Below, in pieces: positions 9,296 through 18,893 of a DNA stretch of 64,000 nt. The position numbers and the translations under genes are program-made. Source of the DNA: Thorsellia kenyensis (GTDB lineage: Bacteria; Pseudomonadota; Gammaproteobacteria; Enterobacterales; Thorselliaceae). The stretch covers positions 1 through 64,000 of the forward strand of contig NZ_JBHLXE010000097.1 in NCBI RefSeq assembly GCF_042432445.1, given 5' to 3'. Position 1 is the stretch's first letter; each line of letters starts with the position of its first letter. A model generated the notes under the pieces. That model was not told the origin of the DNA. It searched no databases and saw only the letters and a program-made list of their open reading frames with translations.

Positions 9296-10339
9296 ATGTT
9301 TAAAAAAATTCGTGGTTTATTTTCAAATGATCTTTCTATTGATTTAGGTACTGCTAATACGCTTATTTATGTTCGTGATCAAGGGATCATTTTAAATGAA
9401 CCTTCTGTTGTTGCTATTCGTCAAGACAAAGTAGGTACTGCTAAAAGTGTTGCTGCTGTTGGTACGGATGCCAAAAAAATGTTAGGTCGTACGCCGGGTA
9501 ATATTGCAGCAGTTCGCCCAATGAAAGATGGTGTTATTGCTGATTTTTTTGTCACTGAAAAAATGTTACAACATTTTATTAAAGAAGTGCATACTAACAG
9601 TTTTATGCGCCCAAGCCCGCGAGTTTTGGTTTGTGTGCCTGTAGGGGCTACACAGGTCGAAAGACGTGCCATTAAAGAGTCAGCTCAGGGGGCTGGTGCA
9701 CGAGAAGTCTTTTTAATTGAAGAACCTATGGCAGCAGCTATTGGTGCTGGTTTACCCGTTTCGGAAGCAAAAGGTTCAATGGTGGTTGATATCGGTGGTG
9801 GTACAACAGAAGTTGCTGTTATATCTTTAAATGGTGTGGTTTATTCTTCATCTGTCAGAATTGGTGGTGACCGTTTTGATGAAGCTATCATTAGCTATGT
9901 AAGAAGAAATTACGGTTCATTAATCGGTGAGTCAACCGCTGAAACCATAAAACATAAAATTGGTTCTGCCTTTCCTGGCGATGAAATTTTAGAAATTGAA
10001 GTCCGTGGTAGAAATCTTGCTGAAGGAGTGCCACGTGGGTTTGTTTTAAACTCAAATGAAATATTAGAAGCACTCCAAGAACCTTTAGCAGGTATTGTAA
10101 GTGCAGTGATGGCAGCTCTTGAGCAGTGCCCACCTGAACTTGCTTCTGATATTTCTGAACATGGTATGGTATTAACTGGTGGTGGAGCACTATTGAGAAA
10201 TCTCGATAGATTATTGTCTGAAGAAACTGGAATTCCTGTGATTGTTGCTGAAGATCCTTTAACCTGTGTTGCAAGAGGCGGTGGTAAGGCTCTAGAACTA
10301 ATTGATATGCATGGTGGAGATCTATTCAGTGACGACTAA
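9296..10339 (+). CDS. mreB: Rod-shape actin homologue MreB
   Basis: MreB (347 residues) forms membrane-associated filaments that orient lateral cell-wall synthesis. Actin-fold ATP-binding motifs are visible: LSIDLGTANTLIYV near residue 13, VVDIGGGTTEVAVIS near 163, and LTGGGALLRNLD near 290. The N-terminal FKKIRG amphipathic stretch is the membrane-binding element. It heads the mreB-mreC-mreD operon, with 38 bases to mreC. The long leader in front may carry regulation. Confidence 0.98.
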   Translation: MFKKIRGLFSNDLSIDLGTANTLIYVRDQGIILNEPSVVAIRQDKVGTAKSVAAVGTDAKKMLGRTPGNIAAVRPMKDGVIADFFVTEKMLQHFIKEVHTNSFMRPSPRVLVCVPVGATQVERRAIKESAQGAGAREVFLIEEPMAAAIGAGLPVSEAKGSMVVDIGGGTTEVAVISLNGVVYSSSVRIGGDRFDEAIISYVRRNYGSLIGESTAETIKHKIGSAFPGDEILEIEVRGRNLAEGVPRGFVLNSNEILEALQEPLAGIVSAVMAALEQCPPELASDISEHGMVLTGGGALLRNLDRLLSEETGIPVIVAEDPLTCVARGGGKALELIDMHGGDLFSDD

Positions 10340-10377
10340 CTTTATTACTTGTTATCTTCAAGTTGTGAAGTTTTGAT

Positions 10378-11289
10378 ATGAAACCAATATTTAGTCGTCT
10401 TCCCTCTTTATCAGTGAGATTACTCCTTCTGCTTATTATTGCACCAGGGGTAATCATCGCTGACTCTCACTTTGCGCTTTTTTCTAAAATTCGGTATTAT
10501 TTAGATACGGCGGTGAGTCCATTTTATTTTTTAGCCAATTCTCCTAGAACTTTAACAGACAAATCAGCTGAATATCTAATCCCAAGAAGCGATATTATTG
10601 CTGAGAATGCACGTCTCAAGGATATGTTATTAAAGCAACAATCCGATCTACTGCTCTTAGGGCAATATGAACAAGAAAATAAACGCCTGAGACAATTATT
10701 GAATTCTCCGTTAAGAAAAGAAGAAGAAAAAAGGGTCGCTCAAGTTCTTTCGGCTGAGACAGATCCTTACTCCAATCAGATAATCATTGATAAAGGAGCG
10801 AATGTCGGTGTTTTTGAAGGGCAACCAGTAATCAGCTCTAAAGGTGTAGTGGGGCAAGTCGTTGGAGTCAGTGCATATTCAAGTCGAGTGCTTTTAATAT
10901 GTGACTCTTCTCATGCAATACCAATACAAGTGCTTAGAAATGATATCAGAGTGATAGCATCTGGAAATGGATGCAATGAACCGTTGGAATTAGATCAACT
11001 CCCACGCAATATAGACATACAAGTAGGTGATGTTTTGGTAACGTCTGGCTTAGGTGGACGTTTTCCTGAAGGATATCCTGTAGCTATTGTTACTTCTGTC
11101 GGTATTGATGTCTCAAATGCATATACTGTTGTTAAAGCTATTCCAACCGCAGATTTGCAAAGACTTAGATTCCTATTACTTATATGGGGTGACACGTTAA
11201 CTCAAGCTGTTTCACCTACAGCAAGTGACATTCAAAAGACAATAACTGAGCGCTTTGAAGACACCATACATACGTCTCCAAATTCATAA
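10378..11289 (+). CDS. mreC: Rod-shape protein MreC
   Basis: MreC (303 residues) is the bitopic inner-membrane protein linking MreB with MreD, RodA and PBP2. A single TM lies near residues 15-33. A coiled coil follows (DIIAENARLKDMLL to about residue 105), then the periplasmic beta domains with SSKGVVGQVVGVS and DVLVTSGLGGRFPEGYPV. Length and order are typical. It lies between mreB and mreD in one operon. Confidence 0.97.
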   Translation: MKPIFSRLPSLSVRLLLLLIIAPGVIIADSHFALFSKIRYYLDTAVSPFYFLANSPRTLTDKSAEYLIPRSDIIAENARLKDMLLKQQSDLLLLGQYEQENKRLRQLLNSPLRKEEEKRVAQVLSAETDPYSNQIIIDKGANVGVFEGQPVISSKGVVGQVVGVSAYSSRVLLICDSSHAIPIQVLRNDIRVIASGNGCNEPLELDQLPRNIDIQVGDVLVTSGLGGRFPEGYPVAIVTSVGIDVSNAYTVVKAIPTADLQRLRFLLLIWGDTLTQAVSPTASDIQKTITERFEDTIHTSPNS

Positions 11290-11324
11290 GGGTTCAGTGT
11301 TTTACTAATTTAGGTCGCTAACTC

Positions 11325-11813
11325 ATGTTTTTTTTAACTAGACACCATTGGATTATAGTTATTTTATCTTTTTTACTCGCTTTTGCTTTGCAAAGTATGC
11401 CTTGGCCTGATAATTTAAATATGTTCAGGCCATCTTGGGTTCAATTAATTTTAATTTATTGGGTAATTACTCTGCCACATCGTATAAATGTTGGCGTGGC
11501 TTTTCTTGTAGGGCTGGTAGCCGATGTTTTTTTAGGATCTACACTTGGCATTAGAGGACTTACCTACGGGCTTTTAAGCTTTGTATGTGTCCTTATTCAT
11601 GATTTTATGCGCAATATAGCATTATGGCATCAAATATTTATTGTGCTCGTTTTATCTCTAGCGGTTGAAGTACTTATTTATTGGGTCTCTTTTTTGGCTT
11701 CAACCGTTGAATATCATCCAGAATTATTCTTAAGATCTATTATCAATGCTCTTATATGGCCGTGGTTATATATCTTGCTCAACAAACTTCGAACGAAGTT
11801 TTCAATAAATTAA
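11325..11813 (+). CDS. mreD: Rod-shape protein MreD
   Basis: MreD (162 residues) is a small polytopic inner-membrane component of the elongasome. About five hydrophobic segments and the conserved RPSWVQLILIYW and GLVADVFLGSTLGIRGL motifs identify it. It follows mreC by 35 bases and precedes maf by 21 bases, the same order as in E. coli (mreBCD-yhdE). Confidence 0.96.
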   Translation: MFFLTRHHWIIVILSFLLAFALQSMPWPDNLNMFRPSWVQLILIYWVITLPHRINVGVAFLVGLVADVFLGSTLGIRGLTYGLLSFVCVLIHDFMRNIALWHQIFIVLVLSLAVEVLIYWVSFLASTVEYHPELFLRSIINALIWPWLYILLNKLRTKFSIN

Positions 11814-11834
11814 TCTTTTTTGTAAGGTAAAATT

Positions 11835-12413
11835 ATGCCTTTATCAATTCCTCATGTTTATCTTGCTTCAACCTCACCAAGAAGAGCGGAACTATTGTCG
11901 CTACTTAATGTGAATTTCTCACTACTGAGTATTAATGTACCTGAAATTATACAAATCGGAGAAAGTCCAGAGGAGTATGTAGTTAGGTTAGCAATCGATA
12001 AAGCAACTTTTGGGCTTGGATTGACTAAGGGAGTTGATCCAATTATTGCTGCTGATACAATCGGTGTACTTGATAAAGAAATACTTGAAAAACCTAAAGA
12101 TGAAGCTGAAGCAATTGAAATGTTAATGAAGCTAAGTAATAGAACTCATACTGTATATACTGGAGTCTGTATTCTTAACCAGACTAAACAAATTACTGAA
12201 CTTATCTCTACCGAAGTTACTTTCAGACAATTAGGTATGGATGAAATAAAGTCTTACGTAGATACAGGTGATCCATTTGATAAAGCGGGGGCCTATGGAA
12301 TTCAGGGCAGAGCAGGTGCGTTTGTTGAAGCTATTAATGGAAATTACCATAATGTAGTTGGATTACCCTTAGCCCATGTTTCTAAGCTTCTAAAGTGTTT
12401 TTATGATAATTGA
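11835..12413 (+). CDS. yhdE: Maf/YhdE nucleotide pyrophosphatase
   Basis: Maf proteins hydrolyse non-canonical or excess nucleoside triphosphates; the YhdE subgroup acts on dTTP and UTP and has been linked to control of septum formation. Motifs: YLASTSPRRAELL near residue 9, AADTIGVLD near 73 with the catalytic Asp, EKPKDEAEA, and DKAGAYGIQG near 150. The 192-residue length is normal. An AAGG box precedes the ATG. It is last in the mreBCD operon. Confidence 0.94.
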   Translation: MPLSIPHVYLASTSPRRAELLSLLNVNFSLLSINVPEIIQIGESPEEYVVRLAIDKATFGLGLTKGVDPIIAADTIGVLDKEILEKPKDEAEAIEMLMKLSNRTHTVYTGVCILNQTKQITELISTEVTFRQLGMDEIKSYVDTGDPFDKAGAYGIQGRAGAFVEAINGNYHNVVGLPLAHVSKLLKCFYDN

Positions 12414-12458
12414 TTCCATAATCATTCAAAAGACTATTATTTTTTAAGTGGAGGCAAT

Positions 12459-12881
12459 TTGGAATACGCTTTTCAACAAATAAATCAAGCTGGTGATATT
12501 GAAGTAGTAAATATTTTTGAAAATGAGGCCTTCAAACATTGGTTAAATACCGAACTTGCTAGTAATGTAAATAGCACTAAACAGTGGATTTCAACAATTA
12601 AAGAACTATTGCAGGACAGAATAGTCGAACAAAAATGGATTGGCAAGGAATTTACTTTATTCCTTTCTAATTGTGAGATAAAAGTGATGGCTAATTTCTT
12701 GTTTAGTGATCTTTCTGAGCTAGAAATGATGACTCTAAAAGATGAAAATTTATCTATTGAAGAAAACGAATTTCAGGGAGTAACAGATATTCTTGATTTT
12801 TATGGTCTTTTGTTACATTATTATGAGTTCATGTGCTCTACCTATGGGATTAGGAATGAGTGTAATTTGAGTCATCGTTAA
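12459..12881 (+). CDS. yacL: YacL/UPF0231 family protein
   Basis: The protein (140 residues) matches E. coli YacL in its opening (MEYAFQQI against MDYEFLRD) and in the stretch WIGKEFTLFLSNCEIKVMAN, equivalent to [20 protein letters not shown]. The function of this small acidic family is unknown. It starts at TTG five bases after a perfect GGAGG box, so the unusual start is well supported. The C-terminal 20 residues extend beyond the E. coli protein. Confidence 0.8.
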   Translation: MEYAFQQINQAGDIEVVNIFENEAFKHWLNTELASNVNSTKQWISTIKELLQDRIVEQKWIGKEFTLFLSNCEIKVMANFLFSDLSELEMMTLKDENLSIEENEFQGVTDILDFYGLLLHYYEFMCSTYGIRNECNLSHR

Positions 12882-12919
12882 CAACTTTACTCATTAGGCA
12901 TTTAACTTAACCGGATATT

Positions 12920-13738
12920 ATGCTAAAAAAAATCAAAGCCCAATTTCTCGTCAATGAAAGTCAAGATATTATTATCTCTGACATAAATACTGCGTCAGAT
13001 CTGCCCATTAATGTCTATATCCATGGATATGGAAGCTTTTATCTTAAAACTTCTGAACAAGATTTTAAGAATAGAATAAATCAGATCTCAGGTTATGAGC
13101 ATATTTTAGTAAGATGGCCATCTGAGCATTATAATAAAGCGATTATTGAAGGGTTAACAAAAGGCCTAGCCTTAAATCAATTACGAAATCTGAAGTCGAC
13201 TACTTCAAAACTTTCTCAAATCTCAGGCCCTCTTCTTGTTATAGGGATAGAAGCGCTTACACAAATAAAGAAAGTGCAGAATAAAACCCATCATTTAGAT
13301 ACAGTCTTTGCAGAGCGACTAAATCAGTTTATGTTAATGCATAAAAAAGCAAACCGCCCTATTAATTTTGTTGCGCACTCATTCGGTACCCGTTTATTAC
13401 TTAACGCGTTAATGAATAAAAACAACAGATCACTTTTTAATGCGCTCAATTTACACAACATTGTGCTCATGGGAGGAGCCATTGATAGAGATGCTGTCTC
13501 ATGGCAGGATGTACTCGGTCAAATACGGGGTAATATATATAATTGTTATTCAAAAAAAGATTGGGCGCTGGCTGTTAAGCCAGATTTTGATAAAAATATT
13601 GGTCGCTATCCTGTCGTTTTAAAAGATGAATATGCTGGTAGAATTATTAATCAAGAAATGAAAGATATTGATCATAAATCCTATTGGCGCAAACTAGATG
13701 ATGTTTTAGCCAGATTGGATTTAACTAACGAAAGATAG
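12920..13738 (+). CDS. DUF726-like alpha/beta hydrolase
   Basis: This 272-residue protein has an alpha/beta-hydrolase layout: an oxyanion-type NVYIHGYGSFY block near residue 31, a nucleophile elbow FVAHSFGTRLL near residue 153 (Ser in HSFG), and IVLMGGAIDRD followed by NCYSKKDWAL. The last pair resembles the TMCO4/DUF726 hydrolases, which are related to lipases but lack an assigned substrate. No signal peptide is seen, so it is probably cytoplasmic. It follows yacL by 38 bases. Confidence 0.7.
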   Translation: MLKKIKAQFLVNESQDIIISDINTASDLPINVYIHGYGSFYLKTSEQDFKNRINQISGYEHILVRWPSEHYNKAIIEGLTKGLALNQLRNLKSTTSKLSQISGPLLVIGIEALTQIKKVQNKTHHLDTVFAERLNQFMLMHKKANRPINFVAHSFGTRLLLNALMNKNNRSLFNALNLHNIVLMGGAIDRDAVSWQDVLGQIRGNIYNCYSKKDWALAVKPDFDKNIGRYPVVLKDEYAGRIINQEMKDIDHKSYWRKLDDVLARLDLTNER

Positions 13739-13876
13739 GTGCTAAGAGGATTAATAACCCGAAAATGAATCCCAATAAAAATAACGTGTTTTACCCCATC
13801 AAGGAAGGAGTTTCCAATCTAGGATATTGCTAATATTCTTTAAAACCAAGAGAATAATTAATTTTAAATATACCTA

Positions 13877-15535
13877 TTAATTTGTTTTAAAGTTAGCCAT
13901 CTTAACATTTTTAATGTTTAAATTTAAATGACTCAACATAAAAATCCCTAGCACCAACAATAATAAAATGAGAGCGATTACATCTGCGCTCTCTGTTTGG
14001 TAGTTACCTAATTTAAGAAATAATAAATAAGGCAGGGTGTAAAACACATCCCCTGAATTTTGAGAACCTAATATTGATATAACACCGATGTCGCCTAAGG
14101 AAAGTGTCATTGCAAATGCAAAAGCCTTTTTAAAGACACTCAAATTCCCTCTGATATCTAAAAGCCATAACCGATTGAATGCGTTTATGTTGTAAAGTCT
14201 TGCTAATTTATTATAGGCATGGGCATTATTCACCATCGATGGGTATATTTGATTTAATACAAAAGGCAGAGCCATCAAAGCATTAATTATGGGTATAAGA
14301 ATATATGGGCTTGCCAGTAGACTCTCAGTCAATGAAAAATGAAATAGTGAAATATATAATCCTGATGCAAGAACAATTCCAGGGATCATTAGGGTGACAG
14401 AACTTGTTGAGATCATAAATTGTGCTAAACGATTTTTTTGTTTTATAACAAATTGTCTTGCTGTCCATGAGATTGCTATACCAAGGCTTAGAGCCAGAAA
14501 TGCTGAACTTAATCCTATTATTAAGGAATTTAAAAACGCATTTTGTAATGGCCTTGAAAAAATGGTTGCCCAAAAATCAGAATTAAACCCCACCCAAAAT
14601 ATAGCGATAATCGGGGGTAATACAAGACAAATCAAAATAGCTATGAGCAGTATATCTGATAATTTTATCCATATATTTCTTGATTTTATTTTCCAATGTA
14701 TTGAGTCTGTAGCTGCCGCGTAATGAGTAGATAAATTTTGTGATAATAAAAGAAGAATTAAACACAAAAGTATTTGAATCAAAGCAAGCAGCCCCGCTTT
14801 TTGGAAGTCATACTCATAGGTCATAGCTTGATAAATAGCTAATTCAATGGTGGTTGCCTTAGGTCCTCCGCCTAACAACAGTACTATGCTAAAACTGCTA
14901 AAACAAAGCGTAAATATAATAACGGATAAATAGGCTATTTGTTTTTTTATTACAGGCCACTCAATTAATGTAAATTGCAACCAGGAAGAAAAATTAAGCT
15001 GTGCTGCTAATTTTAATTGGTGGGTAGATATGGAATTTAAAGCTTTTAAAAAAAGTAAAGTCGCATAGGGTAAGTTAAAAAATACATGAGCCAATAAGAT
15101 ACCGTGTAATCCATAAATAGAGAAATGGATTTTGTCTTGAGTTATTGCACTGATAAAGGAAGTAACTATTCCTGAGTTCCCATATAAAAAAATTAAACCA
15201 AGTACCACCACAATACTCGGCATAATCAAAGTGGTGGAACAAAGTGAAATAATCAAAGATTTGTATTTAAAATCGCGACGATAGAGTGCTTTTGCTATAA
15301 AATAAGCAGGTATAATAGAGAGTAGAGAAGACAAAGTAGCTTGATAAAAAGAGAAGGTAATGACCTTTTTTAAATACGGAGAAAGTCCCTCTGATAATGT
15401 ATTGATAAATGCAAGTGGGGGGATGTTAGATAAAAATCCCCCTAATATAAAAGATAATATACTCGAGATAAACAAGAGTGACAGAACACCTGGGAACTGC
15501 CATTCTAACTTTATAAACTTAAGGCATTTTGCCAC
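13877..15535 (-). CDS. thiP: Thiamine ABC transporter permease ThiP
   Basis: ThiP carries thiamine or TPP through the inner membrane. The 552 residues form a duplicated permease with about 12 hydrophobic segments and two EAA-like loops (AAQLNFSSWLQFTLIEWPV and ARLYNINAFNRLWLLDIRG). It starts at a GTG inside the last codons of thiB, a 25-base overlap in a different frame that implies coupling. The cognate ATPase thiQ, normally next, is missing: the next gene is convergent. Confidence 0.92.
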   Translation of the reverse strand: MAKCLKFIKLEWQFPGVLSLLFISSILSFILGGFLSNIPPLAFINTLSEGLSPYLKKVITFSFYQATLSSLLSIIPAYFIAKALYRRDFKYKSLIISLCSTTLIMPSIVVVLGLIFLYGNSGIVTSFISAITQDKIHFSIYGLHGILLAHVFFNLPYATLLFLKALNSISTHQLKLAAQLNFSSWLQFTLIEWPVIKKQIAYLSVIIFTLCFSSFSIVLLLGGGPKATTIELAIYQAMTYEYDFQKAGLLALIQILLCLILLLLSQNLSTHYAAATDSIHWKIKSRNIWIKLSDILLIAILICLVLPPIIAIFWVGFNSDFWATIFSRPLQNAFLNSLIIGLSSAFLALSLGIAISWTARQFVIKQKNRLAQFMISTSSVTLMIPGIVLASGLYISLFHFSLTESLLASPYILIPIINALMALPFVLNQIYPSMVNNAHAYNKLARLYNINAFNRLWLLDIRGNLSVFKKAFAFAMTLSLGDIGVISILGSQNSGDVFYTLPYLLFLKLGNYQTESADVIALILLLLVLGIFMLSHLNLNIKNVKMANFKTN

Positions 15536-16554
15536 GTTTCAATCCACATTTTTTTCTTATCAGCAACTTCCACAGCTCCGAATTCAAAAGCATCTTTCGG
15601 AAAATATAAATTATCAAATATGGCTGATGTTTTCGTATTAATCACGGGATACATCCAATTTGTTGTGGGAATTTGTGATTGAAAAGCTTCTGAAACCATA
15701 AATTGCATGAAACTATCTGCAAGTTCGTTATTTTTAGTATGGGCTATTTTACCAGCCACTTCAATCTGCAGATAATGCCCCTCTTCAAGGTTCAAAGCAG
15801 CAAAGTTGTTTTTGTTTTCTATGACTTCATGATAGGCAGGTGAAGTTGTATAACTCAATACAAAATCTGCTTCCCCTTTTAAAAAGAGGGAGTAGGCTTC
15901 ACTCCAACCTTTTGTTACAGTGACTGTTTTGTGCTCAAGATTTTTATAAGCATCAGAGACATTGTCACCAAAAACACTCTGCATCCATAAAATAAAACCG
16001 AGTCCTGGAGTACTGGTACGCGGATCTTGATAAATAATTGTCCAAGGTTTATCACTATAGACCAGTTCTTTTAATGAGGTAGGTACCTCTTTTGTTTTTT
16101 CTTTATCATAAACAAAACTAAAAAAACCATAATCAAAGGGTACAAAAAGAGTCGAAGACCAACCAAATGGCATGTCAATATTTGTTAAATCAACATCACT
16201 AGGCGCAAAAAGTCCTGTATCAACTGCTTCTTGGAGTAAATTATTATCCAATCCAAGCACGATATCCGCCTTAGTGTTTTTCCCTTCATTCCTGATTTTA
16301 TTCAAGAGTGTTACCCCATCAGCAGCACCTATAAAATTAACCGTACAGTTACATTCTTTTTCAAATGCCTCTTTAATCTGTGGGCCAGGACCATATTCAC
16401 TGACAAATGAGTCATAGGTATATATAGTCAATATATTATTTTGATTGTTTAGCTCTGCGCTTAAGGCAACAAATGATGAAAACAGAAGGCCTACTGAAAC
16501 TAACGTAACAGTTTTTTTTGTTAATTGAAACGAACGGATAGAAAAATGACTCAT
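15511..16554 (-). CDS. thiB: Thiamine-binding periplasmic protein ThiB
   Basis: ThiB (TbpA) captures thiamine, thiamine phosphate and TPP in the periplasm. A signal peptide (about residues 1-31, ending near VALSA) precedes ILTIYTYDSFVSEYGPGP, the family start of the mature protein. The YTTSPAYHEV and GWSEAYSLFLKGEADFVL blocks are also typical. An upstream in-frame ATG exists at 16596, but the ATG at 16554 follows AAAGGAG by five bases and gives 347 residues, so it is preferred. A TPP riboswitch lies directly upstream. Confidence 0.93.
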   Translation of the reverse strand: MSHFSIRSFQLTKKTVTLVSVGLLFSSFVALSAELNNQNNILTIYTYDSFVSEYGPGPQIKEAFEKECNCTVNFIGAADGVTLLNKIRNEGKNTKADIVLGLDNNLLQEAVDTGLFAPSDVDLTNIDMPFGWSSTLFVPFDYGFFSFVYDKEKTKEVPTSLKELVYSDKPWTIIYQDPRTSTPGLGFILWMQSVFGDNVSDAYKNLEHKTVTVTKGWSEAYSLFLKGEADFVLSYTTSPAYHEVIENKNNFAALNLEEGHYLQIEVAGKIAHTKNNELADSFMQFMVSEAFQSQIPTTNWMYPVINTKTSAIFDNLYFPKDAFEFGAVEVADKKKMWIETWQNALSL

Positions 16555-16635
16555 TAAAACTCCTTTGATAAGACTATTCATAGGTGAATGGTTCACTTAA
16601 AAACACAAAGGATTGAGTAGAGATATAAAAGCATC

Positions 16636-16720
16636 TGACTCAAATCCCTTCGCCAGTACTAACTGGATCAGGTTCGACGGGTTTTATCTCAGCCTATTAA
16701 GCACCCCGTTGAGCCGTTCT
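16636..16720 (-). promoter_or_regulatory. TPP (THI-box) riboswitch
   Basis: On the minus strand the consensus blocks run in order: GGGGTGC, GGCTGAGAT, ACCCGTCGAACCTGATC, GTTAGTACTGGCG and AAGGGAT. These are the pyrimidine-sensor and pyrophosphate-sensor helices of the TPP aptamer. It ends about 80 bases before the thiB start, so TPP should repress thiBP translation or transcription. Confidence 0.96.
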
Positions 16721-16740
16721 TATTTTACGCAGTTTTAAAT

Positions 16741-16764
16741 AAAAATCAATGACGACTGATTTTT
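16741..16764 (-). terminator. Putative terminator after glmS
   Basis: An 8-bp stem (AAAAATCA with TGATTTTT) with a short loop lies at the glmS stop. On the minus strand it is followed by a T-rich tail. It would separate glmS from the TPP-controlled thiB transcript. Confidence 0.45.
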
Positions 16765-18614
16765 TATTCTACTGTAACACTTTTAGCTAAATTACGTGGC
16801 TTATCAATATCTGTCCCTCTAACAATTGCGACGTGATAAGCTAAAAGTTGTAATGGCAAGGTATGTAGTATTGGTGATAAATTGCCATATACTCCTGGCA
16901 ATTTAATGACATGCATACCTGACGATGGTTCAATTTTTGAAGCATCATCAGAGAAAACAAATAATTCGCCACCACGAGCCTTCACTTCAGCCATGTTCGA
17001 TTTTAATTTCTCTAATAATTGATCGGTAGGAGCAACGACAATTACAGGTATTTCCTCAGTAACAAGAGCGAGAGGTCCATGTTTCAATTCACCTGCTGGG
17101 TAAGCTTCCGCGTGAATATAACTGATTTCTTTCAGCTTAAGAGCGCCTTCTAATGCAATTGGATAATGCATCCCACGACCTAAAAATAAAGCATGTTCTT
17201 TTGTGGCAAACTTATCTGCCCACTTCGTGATTTTAGGCTCCAATTCTAAAATTTCTTGCATAGCAACTGGTAGGTGCTTAAGCAGTTTTAATTCTTCTAT
17301 TTCTTGAAGTTCCGAAAGATTCCCTTTCAATTTAGCTAAGACTAAAGTCAGTAAGTACAATGCCGTTAATTGAGTAGTAAATGCTTTAGTAGAGGCAACG
17401 CCAATTTCAATTCCAGCTCTCGTGATATAGGCTAACTCACACTCTCTTACCATTGCACTGGTCGGAACATTACATATGGCTAAGGTTTTGGTCATACCTA
17501 AATTTTTTGCATGCTTTAGTGCAGCCAAGGTATCTGCTGTTTCACCAGATTGTGACATAGTAATAACCAATGTATTAGAAGAGGGAACACTTTGACGATA
17601 GCGGTATTCACTCGCTATTTCCACCTCAACTTTTATTTTAGCGATTGCTTCTATCCAATATTTCGCAGTAAGGCCTGAATAGTAGCTTGTACCACATGCC
17701 AATATAAGGATGCCATCTATCTCACTGAATCTTTTTCTAGCGAGTAAACCAAATAATTCAGGATCGATAGAGTCAATATCATGTAGTGTATCAGCCACTG
17801 CTCTTGGTTGTTCAAAGATCTCTTTTTGCATAAAATGACGATAAGGACCAAGATCAGTATTGAAAGATTGGCTATGAACAGTGTGGATGGTCCGAGTTAC
17901 ACAGGCGCCTGATTTGTCATAAATCCAATAGTTATTGGCTTGTAAATCAACTACATCACCTTCTTCTAAATAGATGATTTGATCTGTTACCCCAGTTAAA
18001 GCAAGTGCATCAGAGGCAAGGAAATTACCATGAATTGTTGGGTTTTGGGGCTTGCAACCAAGTACTAAAGGAGAACCATGACGAGCACCTACCAGTCTAT
18101 GGGGTTCAGAACGACACATAACCGCAAGTGCATATGCACCTTTTAAGTGTGATATTGCCTCGGTTACGGCCTCTTTAAGACAATCTACATAGAGATAATT
18201 AATTAGATGTACGATGACTTCTGTATCGGTTTGACTCTCAAAGACAAATCCTTTTGACTCAAGCATAATTTTAAGTTCATCATAATTTTCAATGATCCCA
18301 TTATGAACAAGGGCAATATTTGCCGAAAGTTGATCTGAATGCTTTGAAAAGTGTGGGTGTGCATTTTCAGTAGTTGGTTGCCCATGTGTTGCCCAGCGTG
18401 TATGTGCGATCCCAATTGTGCCATTAAGTGATTCTTGAGCGATTTGAGAAATAAGTTCACTGACTCTTGAAGTGGTCCTTGAGCGGTGCAATTCCCCTTG
18501 ATTAATTAAAGCAATTCCACAAGAGTCATATCCTCTATACTCTAAGCGGCTAAGTCCGGTTGTTAAAATTTCAGTGATATCAGATTGTGCTACAGCACCT
18601 ACAATTCCGCACAT
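16764..18614 (-). CDS. glmS: Glucosamine-6-phosphate synthase GlmS
   Basis: GlmS makes glucosamine-6-phosphate from fructose-6-phosphate and glutamine, the first step toward UDP-GlcNAc. The Ntn glutaminase nucleophile Cys2 is in MCGIVGAVAQ, and the glutaminase domain continues to about residue 230 (RWATHGQPTTENAHPH). Two SIS isomerase domains follow (ACGTSYYSGLTAKYW and LGRGMHYPIALEGALKLKE). The C-terminus ends in the conserved PRNLAKSVTVE. At 616 residues it is near the 609 of E. coli. glmU is not adjacent. Confidence 0.98.
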   Translation of the reverse strand: MCGIVGAVAQSDITEILTTGLSRLEYRGYDSCGIALINQGELHRSRTTSRVSELISQIAQESLNGTIGIAHTRWATHGQPTTENAHPHFSKHSDQLSANIALVHNGIIENYDELKIMLESKGFVFESQTDTEVIVHLINYLYVDCLKEAVTEAISHLKGAYALAVMCRSEPHRLVGARHGSPLVLGCKPQNPTIHGNFLASDALALTGVTDQIIYLEEGDVVDLQANNYWIYDKSGACVTRTIHTVHSQSFNTDLGPYRHFMQKEIFEQPRAVADTLHDIDSIDPELFGLLARKRFSEIDGILILACGTSYYSGLTAKYWIEAIAKIKVEVEIASEYRYRQSVPSSNTLVITMSQSGETADTLAALKHAKNLGMTKTLAICNVPTSAMVRECELAYITRAGIEIGVASTKAFTTQLTALYLLTLVLAKLKGNLSELQEIEELKLLKHLPVAMQEILELEPKITKWADKFATKEHALFLGRGMHYPIALEGALKLKEISYIHAEAYPAGELKHGPLALVTEEIPVIVVAPTDQLLEKLKSNMAEVKARGGELFVFSDDASKIEPSSGMHVIKLPGVYGNLSPILHTLPLQLLAYHVAIVRGTDIDKPRNLAKSVTVE

Positions 18615-18844
18615 AAATAAACCTCATCGTTAATAAGTAAAAAGTCGGCATTGACTTACATATATTATTAAAAGAAACATGTGAAATTAATAATCTTAAT
18701 CATCTTTAGTATGAAATTTAATTTCAATAAAATAATGTAGTGTAAGATAATTTTACTTTTATTTATTTTATGAAATTTTGTTTCATTTAATTAAGTGTGG
18801 CAAATTATTCACATTGTCAAATAAAAAATGCACTACGAGCCATA

Positions 18845-18874
18845 AATAGATTCAGTGCTATTATTGAATCTATT
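18845..18874 (-). terminator. Hairpin downstream of lipoprotein gene
   Basis: A perfect 10-bp inverted repeat (AATAGATTCA with TGAATCTATT, ten-base loop) lies 20 bases past the stop of the minus-strand lipoprotein gene. It lacks a strong T-run, so it may be only a processing or weak termination signal. Confidence 0.4.
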
Positions 18875-18893
18875 CATAAAATGTAATGGCTAC

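Noticed and set aside
14394..15641. Plus-strand frames opposite thiP and thiB
   Set aside because: Both strands cannot be read sensibly; the minus-strand products match ThiP and ThiB throughout.
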